From positions 90,138,433 to 90,202,432 of the forward strand of contig NC_081842.1 in NCBI RefSeq assembly GCF_963259705.1: DNA of 64,000 bases, in the 5' to 3' direction. A program made the position numbers and the translations under genes. Origin of the DNA: Myotis daubentonii (Eukaryota > Chordata > Mammalia > Chiroptera > Vespertilionidae). This document shows, piece after piece, positions 57,691-64,000 of this stretch. The first letter of the stretch is position 1. Every line of letters starts with the position of its first letter. A model generated the notes under the pieces. That model saw nothing but the letters and a program-made list of their open reading frames with translations, ran no database searches and was not told the DNA's origin.

Positions 57691-58317
57691 CTTAACTGGC
57701 TTTGACCTGAGTATGGTCTGACTTGCAGAACTGCACAGTGGGTAATAAATAAAATCTCTTAGGGAACCCTTCTGCCTGTACAGAAGACCAGGACAGGGGA
57801 CTTAAGAACCCAGGAGTGAGAGAAAAATCCTTTTTTCCCCCTTTGTATTTTTATTCTCTCAACCATGCCCTCAAGCCAGCCACAGTCACTGAGCACATCG
57901 CAATGGTGCTGACAATGGCATGGTTCCCTAAGCCCCTAAAGAGAGAAAACATATATCTTTAGCCAGAGACACCACTGTGTTCTAAAGTGTATGTGAAGAA
58001 TTACCACTTTTCTATTCTTTCTTGTTATTTGACCTCAAAGATGAGCCCACTTGTATGGAACTGTGTGATAGCACAGTGGCTAAAATTCTGAGAGAAACTA
58101 TTTTTTCCATCCAGAGGAACTGGGACATGAGGCCCCTGAGAACTAGAAATCGTGGAGGAAATATTGAAGAAATGAGAGGTAAGTAAGCAAATCTCTCTAA
58201 CTTTTGTATGAAGGCCCAATACAGGGGCCTGGGTTCATCCCCAAGATTAACACCTACTAAGACAAAACAAAAGATCTGAGAATTAAATTATGATAAAAAA
58301 AACCAACCAAACAAATA

Positions 58318-58460
58318 CAGTTGACTCTTAAAAAACATGGAGATTACTGTGCCCCCACACAGTAAAACAAAATCTCCATCTAACTTAAATTGGCCCTCGG
58401 CAAATGTGAATATCCAGCTTGCAAATAGTGCACTTTAGTCCCAGATGACTCATGGGGGCA
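58318..58460 (+). mobile_element. Tigger1-like end fragment
   Basis: CAGTTGACTCTTAAAAAACATGG and the following bases align with the CAGTTGACCCTTGAACAAC start of Tigger1/MER-type elements. The far end is not identified. Confidence 0.45.
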
Positions 58461-58919
58461 CAAACACATAGCAGAGTTTTGGGTGCATTAGCACTGAAAT
58501 TACTTCCCCTGGAAGGTGAGAGGGAATTTGCCTTTTGAACTTAGCCATGCTAATTTCTGTCTAAAATAAAAATTTTACAGCACAACGACCATTCTCCATA
58601 GGATTTGATCGGGGCCCAAATATCCCAACATAATATGTAAAATGTCCACTGTACAGAATAACAATATACCAAAGGAAAACAAAAAAATAAAACTAAAAAC
58701 AAAGAAACTTATCATCAAGTGAAAAGATAAAAAGATGTCAACCAATGATTACCATGAGAGTGAGATTATCACACAAAGACTTTACAGAAAATTTTAAGAC
58801 ATAATTCATGAAGTAAAGATCAATACTCTTGAATGGAAAGATGTTCATAGCAGTGAAATGAAAATCAGAAAAGATCTAAATGGAAATTTTAGAAATTAGA
58901 TATATAACAGCTAATTTTT

Positions 58920-59153
58920 GTATTATTTTTATTTTTTAAAAAATAGATTTTTATTGATTTCAGAGAGGAGGGGAGAGGAAGAGAGAGATTGAAATATCAG
59001 TGATGAGAGAGTATCATTGATTGGCTGCCTCCTGCCTGCCCCCCACTGGGGACTGAACCCACAACCCGGGCATGTGCCCTTGACCGGAATCGAACCCGGG
59101 ACCCTTCAGTCCACAGGTCAATGCTCTATTCACTGAGCCAAACAGGCCAGGGC
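58920..59153 (-). mobile_element. VES SINE
   Basis: Minus orientation, with the B box region (GACCGGAATCGAACCCGGGA) and head GAGCCAAACAGGCCAGGGC. ACAGCTAATTTTT and ACAGCTCATTTTT flank it as target duplication. Confidence 0.95.
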
Positions 59154-59689
59154 ACAGCTCATTTTTTTAAAATGCTAGATGGTCTCAATAGAAGAATAGG
59201 GGCAATTGAAGAAAGAATCAGTGAAACTGTAAAGCAGTAAAAATGTTCTGATATAAATAGTAGAAAGAGAAAGATTGAAATTTTAATTAATTAGCCGCAT
59301 CCACTCCTATTCAATATTATTCTGGAAGTTCTTGATGTACAGCAAGAAAATAAAAAGAAATTAACAAAATACAGGTTGGAAATTGGAAATAAAACAATTT
59401 ACAGACAATTTATAATTGCTCCTATAACTAATAGGTGAATTTAGCAAGAATGAAAAATACAAGGTCAATAATACAAAAATCAGCTGTTTTCCTAAATAAT
59501 AGTGCCAATGACTTGAAAATTAAAATTTTTGAAAATTATTTACAAGAGCATACAAACAAAATAAAATACAAACAAAATAAAGTATATAAATATAACACAA
59601 CCTGGTCTGAATCGGTCTGCCAAATCTTCAAAACATAAATGAAAGAAATCAATGAAACAAAAGATTGAGAAATATATTAAGTTCTTAAT

Positions 59690-59840
59690 TGTATGCATGC
59701 ATATAAGGATAACCAATGGACACAGACAGTAAGGTGTGAGGGCATGTGCTGGGGGGGTGGAGGCAGTTGGGGAGAGGTCAATGGGGGAAAAGGATACATA
59801 TGTAATACTTTCAACAATAAAGGATTTAAATTAAAGAAAT
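59690..59840 (+). mobile_element. L1 3'-UTR fragment inside older L1
   Basis: GTATGCATGCATATAAGGAT, AACCAATGGACACAGACAG, a G-rich tract, ACATATGTAATACTTTCAAC and AATAAAGG. It separates two collinear pieces of the ancient L1 ORF2. Confidence 0.88.
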
Positions 59841-60270
59841 GTAAAAACAGAAGCTAAGAAGACCATTCATTAAATATAATTTAACAACAACAACAAAAAG
59901 AAAGATTTAATACTATTATATCAACACTCCTAAATGACATACAGAGCAACATACAGATCAAAATCCCAGTAGAATAATTTTGTAGGAATTAAAAATATTC
60001 TAAAATTTATATGGCAAGTAAGAAAAAAGTCGATGAATTCACACTATCAGTATCAATACTTTCTATAAAGCTACAGTAATCAAGATAGTGTGCAAATGGA
60101 TACACATATAGATCAATAGAACAAAATGGTGAGTTCAGAAATAGACTTAACATATATGATTGATTGATTGATTGATTTTTAACAAGGGTGAAATAGTAAT
60201 TTGAGGTGAAAGCAAAGACTTTCAACAAATGCTGCTGGAAAATTTAGACACCTATGTACAAACAATTTAC

Positions 60271-60909
60271 TCATGCTAATATATAAAAACCCAGGGTCCG
60301 TAACGACGGACCAAAGGCTCCACTGAACACCGGAAGTCAGTCATGCAGTCAGTGCTGGGTTGCCATTGTAATCCAGCACTGACTGCCGCCGCTGCAGGCA
60401 CGGCGACCCAGCACTGGCTGCCAAGAGGGCTGCGGATCAGGCCCAGAGGGAGGCCTGGAAAGAGAGACAGGGTCTGATCTGCAGCCTCCATGGCAGCTTT
60501 TGGTCAGCCATTGCCTTTCTCTTTCTTTCGGGGTTTCGCCAGTAGCCACACCTCTCATTCTCTCCAGGCCTCTGCAGGGGCTGCGGATCAGCCCCCACCC
60601 TCTCTGATCAGGCCTGGAGATAGCCCCAGAGATGCTGACTGGCATAGAAACCAACCAATCAGAACCTAATCTGGGTGAACTGTGAAGGCAGAACCTAAGG
60701 TGGGGGCTGAGGAGGGGTTTTAAGGGCAACAGCTGTTTGGTGTAAGGTATAAGAAAGCAGTTCAATTTTTTAATGACCGGTTGGCAGTATAGTGCATATG
60801 GCTGGCTATCAGTCCAGATATAGGTATTATTATTTTTGTCTGCCAAGAGCATCTCCTCCTGCTTAAAAAGGCTCCTCCTCCCCCATTTAAGCAATCCTAT
60901 CTTTTATAA
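60271..60909 (+). mobile_element. Helitron-like element of unclear family
   Basis: Begins TCATGCTAATATATAAAAAC right where the L1 ORF2 match stops, followed by CpG-bearing CCAGGGTCCGTAACGACGGA and a repeated CAGCACTG motif. GC-rich middle, no standard CTAG-terminal hairpin before the next Helitron. A 181-codon minus frame (60349-60894) is unrecognised. Confidence 0.5.
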
Positions 60910-61462
60910 TCTATCTTTACTAATAAAAGGATAATATACTAATTAGACCAGGTTGACCAGCTATCTTTCACATGTCTGACTTCCTTCCAGACAAAACCAT
61001 GGTGGTGGGGTCCAAGGCAGAGGCAGTTAGGGGCAATAAGGCTGGCAGGGGAGGGCCATTGGGGGCGAGATCAGGCTAGCAGGGGAGGGCAGTTAGGGGT
61101 GATCAGGCAGGCAGAGGCAGTTGGGGGCGAGACCAGGACGCCAAGGGAGAGCAGTTGGGGGCAAGATCAGGCCAGCAGGGGAGGGCAGTTTGGGGTAATC
61201 AGGCAGGCAAACAGAGAGATTAGGGGTGATCAGGCAGGCAGGCAGAGGGGTCAGGGGCAATCTGGCAGGCAGGAGAGCAGTTAGGAGTCAGTGTTCCCAG
61301 ATTGTGAGAGGGATATCCAACTGCAGGTTTAGGCCCGACCCCCCAGGGATCGGGGCTAAACCTGCAATCGGACATCCCCCAAGGGGTCCCTGATTAGAAA
61401 GAGTGCAGGCTTGGCTGAGGGAACCCCCCTCTGTGCACGAATTTTGTGCACCAGGCCACTAG
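60910..61462 (+). mobile_element. HeliBat-related Helitron, variant 5' end
   Basis: 5' TCTATCTTTACTAATAAAAG, GACTTCCTTCCAGACAAAAC, G-rich units (61020-61280), inverted TTTAGGCCCGA/GGGGCTAAACC pair, and 3' TTTTGTGCACCAGGCCACTAG at 61462. Same subfamily as 52877-53416. Confidence 0.92.
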
Positions 61463-61780
61463 TCCTATATAATAAAAGGCTAATATGCAAATAGACCATC
61501 AGTCGCTATGATGCACACTGACCACCAAGGGGCAGACGCTCAATGCAGAAGCTTCCCCCTGTTGGTCAGTGCACTCCCACAGGGAGAGTACCACTCAGCC
61601 AGAAGCCGGGCTCACAGTTGGCATGCACAGTGGTATTGGTGGGATCCTCTCCCTCCTCTGCGGTACTGCTAAGGATGTCTGACTGCCAGCTTAAGCCTGC
61701 TCCCTGTGGGGACTGCAAGAGGACACAGGCAGGGATGAGGGACCCCCCAAGTGCACATATTTCATACACTGGGCCTCTAG
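61463..61780 (+). mobile_element. HeliBat-type Helitron, abutting the previous one
   Basis: TCCTATATAATAAAAGGCTA starts at the base after CTAG of the preceding copy. CACCAAGGGGCAGACGCTCA, 3' CATACACTGGGCCTCTAG at 61780. 318 bp, non-autonomous. Confidence 0.95.
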
Positions 61781-61814
61781 TATTATATACAGATATTAGC
61801 TCCAAATAGACCAC

Positions 61815-62649
61815 AGATGAATGAGTCCTTTCTTATCTGCAGGGAAAATGTTCAGGATAGTACTAAACCCTATACATACTTATATACTGTGTTTTTCTCA
61901 TACATACATAGCACGATAAAGTTTAATGTATAAATTAGGCATAGTAAGAGATTAACAACAACTAATAATGAGATAGAATTATAACAATATCTATAATAAT
62001 AAAAGCATAATATGCTAATTAGATTAGATGTCCTTCCAGACACCCTTCCGGACAACCTTCTGAACGAAGCCAGGCTGCAAGGAAAGCCCGAGTCTCAGGT
62101 GCCAGAAGGAAGCTGGTGCCGGCAGCCAGGGGGAGGAAGGCCTACTCTTATATGGATTTCGTGCATCAGGTACTCTAGTACTATAATAAAATTTATGTGA
62201 TCACAGTCCCCCTCTCTTTCAAAATATGTGCTGCACTCACCTTTACAATTAAATGAAGAATTTTAAAGCTTATCTTTGGCATATCTTGCACTTGGGGGTC
62301 ATTATTAAGTAAAATAAGGGTGAATTGAATACAGTATGGCACAGCATGACAGCCAATCTGATAACAGAGAGGGCTGCAACTAAATGACCAGTGACTAACA
62401 AGGAGAGCAGGATTGGGGTTGGGGGAGGGGAGAGGAGTAGCTTATAAAATTAGATAAAGGGATGATTCATGTAACCTGTGGTACAAACTGGCAGGGTGAG
62501 AAATTTCATCATGCTACTCAGTAGTGTGTGCAATTTAAGACTTATGAATTGTTTATTTCTGGAATATTCTTTTTAATATTTTCAGATTGCAGTTGCCTGA
62601 AGGTATCTGCAACTGCAGAAAGTAAAACCACAGGTAAGGGGGACTACTG
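61815..62649. mobile_element. TcMar-Tigger element, interrupted by a Helitron
   Basis: The right end, read inverted, is CAGTAGTCCCCCTTACCTGT with GTGGTTTTACTTTCTGCAG, a classic Tigger end. To the left are Tigger phrases such as AATTAGGCATAGTAAGAGAT. A Helitron at 61990-62178 splits AACAATA|TACTATAATAAAA. The left terminus is not resolved. Confidence 0.75.
61990..62178 (+). mobile_element. Short HeliBat-related Helitron
   Basis: TCTATAATAATAAAAGCATA after A; GCTAATTAGATTAGATGTCC; 3' TTCGTGCATCAGGTACTCTAG followed by T. 189 bp, minimal non-autonomous form. Confidence 0.92.
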
Positions 62650-63734
62650 TCAATGTTAGGCCCAAAGTTTTAAGACTAAACATAAGAGCGTGATTGTGGC
62701 CTTGTTTTAGGCAAAATGTTCTTAAGTATGACACTGGAGTGTGATCCATCTAAAATACTGATAAATTGAGCTTCATCAAAACAAATGAGCAAATAAGTGA
62801 TTTAAAAATAAGCAGTAACAACAGTAACATTAAACTAACAGTAAAAATCTAGGTGAAGTTGCAGAGCAAATAGAACTCTCATTCATTGCTGCTGGGAGCA
62901 CAAAATAGCACACTCTCTTCAGAAAGGAGTTCAGTAATTTCTTATAAAGTTAAATATAAGCAAACTGTACGAACAGTAATCTTGAGCACAGATATCTACC
63001 AAAGAAAAATGATAACCTGCTTGTGAATATTTATAGCAGTTTTATTTTTAATTGCAAAAAATTAAATTCAATCCAGTTTTTCTTCAAATGATAAAAAAAA
63101 TAAACTGTGGCATATCTATATGTTGAAGCACTGCTTACCGATAAAAATGAATGAAGTACTGAAACATACAACAACATGGTTAAACCACAAAGTACAAGTG
63201 AAACATGCTAGACTAAAAAGATTACAAATCATGTGATTCCATGTTTATGGCATTTTGGATAAGATATTATTATAAAAATGGAGAACAGTTCTTTGGTGGT
63301 TAGGGATTAAGAATATGGGGAGTGATTGATTACAAAGGAACAATACAAGAAAATATTTCAGGTCAATAGAACAGTTTTGTATCTTTATTATGGTGGTGGT
63401 TAAATTACTGCATTTATCAAAACTCTTACAACTCAATGTAAAAATGAGTGAATTTTATAGTAGGTAAATATTTAAAATTGTATTTTTTAACTGTAGTGTC
63501 TGCTTTTTCTAGTTTTCTAGCTGTATCCTTTTTCATCTATTCGTTGAAAAAGCAAGGATTAATGGCTACAATTTGCCAAATACTAGAACAGAGATGAACA
63601 TTAACAACAAAAACAAAGATATTTTGCCTTCATGTGGCTTACTTCATAATGGAAGAAACAGACAAATAATATGGTTATAAGTAAATTATCAAATATCTTA
63701 CTTAATGATAGGATTTAGGTGAAAAATAAAGCAA

Positions 63735-64000
63735 CTGATAGGTTAACACCGGAGTTTGCTGCTTTGAACAACTACTTCAAAAGTGAAACCAAAAAACGGA
63801 AGGGACATCACCCAGAACCACAGGAACGCTGGCTGAGTGGAAGTCCTACAACTAGGAGGAAAGAGAAACGCATACCGACACTCAGAGGAGGCGCAGTGCT
63901 GAAGTCAAATTCTGAGGTGCGGAGTGCGCGGAGCGGGCTGGCGGCGGAGGGCGCTGTTGTTGTTTTCAATCGGGAGGGAGTCGCAGACTCTGAGCACCAG
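63735..64000 (+). mobile_element. LINE-1 5' UTR running off the window
   Basis: GGTTAACACCGGAGTTTGCT, AACCACAGGAACGCTGGCTG and AGTGGAAGTCCTACAACTAG align with the leader of the HAL1-like element at 22204 (same order: AACCACAGGAAGACTGGCTG). CpG-dense from 63910, as expected for an internal L1 promoter. The ORFs lie beyond 64000, so full length or intactness cannot be judged. Confidence 0.8.

Larger units (their letters stand above)
57360..63490 (+). mobile_element. Ancient LINE-1 (L1M type), split by many insertions
   Basis: Plus-strand L1 pieces in the correct order: 5' UTR (57360-58300), ORF1-like (58660-58919), ORF2 RT and thumb (59280-59689, 59841-60270), and ORF2 C-terminus plus 3' UTR (62650-63490). 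Between them lie a CCCTT repeat, a Tigger piece, a VES, an L1 3' UTR, three adjoining Helitrons, and a Tigger that itself holds a Helitron. No frame survives. I infer one original element from collinearity. Confidence 0.65.

Noticed and set aside
60349..60894. 181-codon minus-strand frame
   Set aside because: Lies in a GC-rich mobile element; Arg/Pro/Ser-rich and unrecognised.

Overview
This window is mammalian nuclear DNA, and its repeat content points to a vespertilionid (Myotis-like) bat. It holds many HeliBat-type Helitrons (5' TCCTATATAATAAA, 3' hairpin plus GGGCCTCTAG, inserted between A and T), tRNA-derived VES-type SINEs, nested piggyBac MITEs, hAT and Tc1/mariner elements, and bat-style LINE-1 3' ends. 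Helitrons, piggyBac and SINEs of these types occur together, to my knowledge, only in this bat lineage among mammals. The assignment rests on recalled family features, not on a database search.

I found no host protein-coding gene, tRNA, rRNA, CRISPR array or operon. The readable frames are transposon genes or frames through repeats. The one well-preserved protein is an L1 ORF1p-like protein of 293 residues (20221-21102, minus), inside a short LINE that ends straight after ORF1 and is flanked by a perfect 18-bp target duplication (half-L1, or HAL1-like).

Layout: 1-4.8 kb, old L1 and HAL1-like pieces (minus) with a Helitron, mariner MITEs and a VES. 5.1-10.2 kb, a hAT MITE, a Helitron, a piggyBac nested in a piggyBac, a Tigger MITE inside a Helitron's 5' tip, and a class II-like LTR element. 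10.2-19.8 kb, mostly unassigned sequence with a Tc1/mariner foldback element and a truncated L1. 19.8-23.8 kb, the HAL1-like element, a VES and rearranged Helitrons with two 3' ends. 23.8-34.6 kb, three or more nested minus-strand L1s interrupted by SINEs and Helitrons. 34.6-44.6 kb, sparse repeats (VES, L1, hAT, MLT1) in unassigned AT-rich DNA. 44.7-49.1 kb, two abutting Helitrons, one carrying a 47-bp minisatellite, two MIRs, and a Helitron carrying a duplicated L2-like segment. 50.6-54.6 kb, three Helitrons and a VES. 57.4-63.5 kb, one plus-strand ancient L1 broken up by Tigger, VES, L1 and Helitron insertions. From about 63.74 kb, the 5' UTR of a younger L1 runs off the window.

The elements do not work together as a pathway. 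Their interest lies in insertion order, Helitron rearrangement and sequence acquisition, and the ORF1-only LINE. GC-rich Helitron bodies stand out as islands in an AT-rich background.
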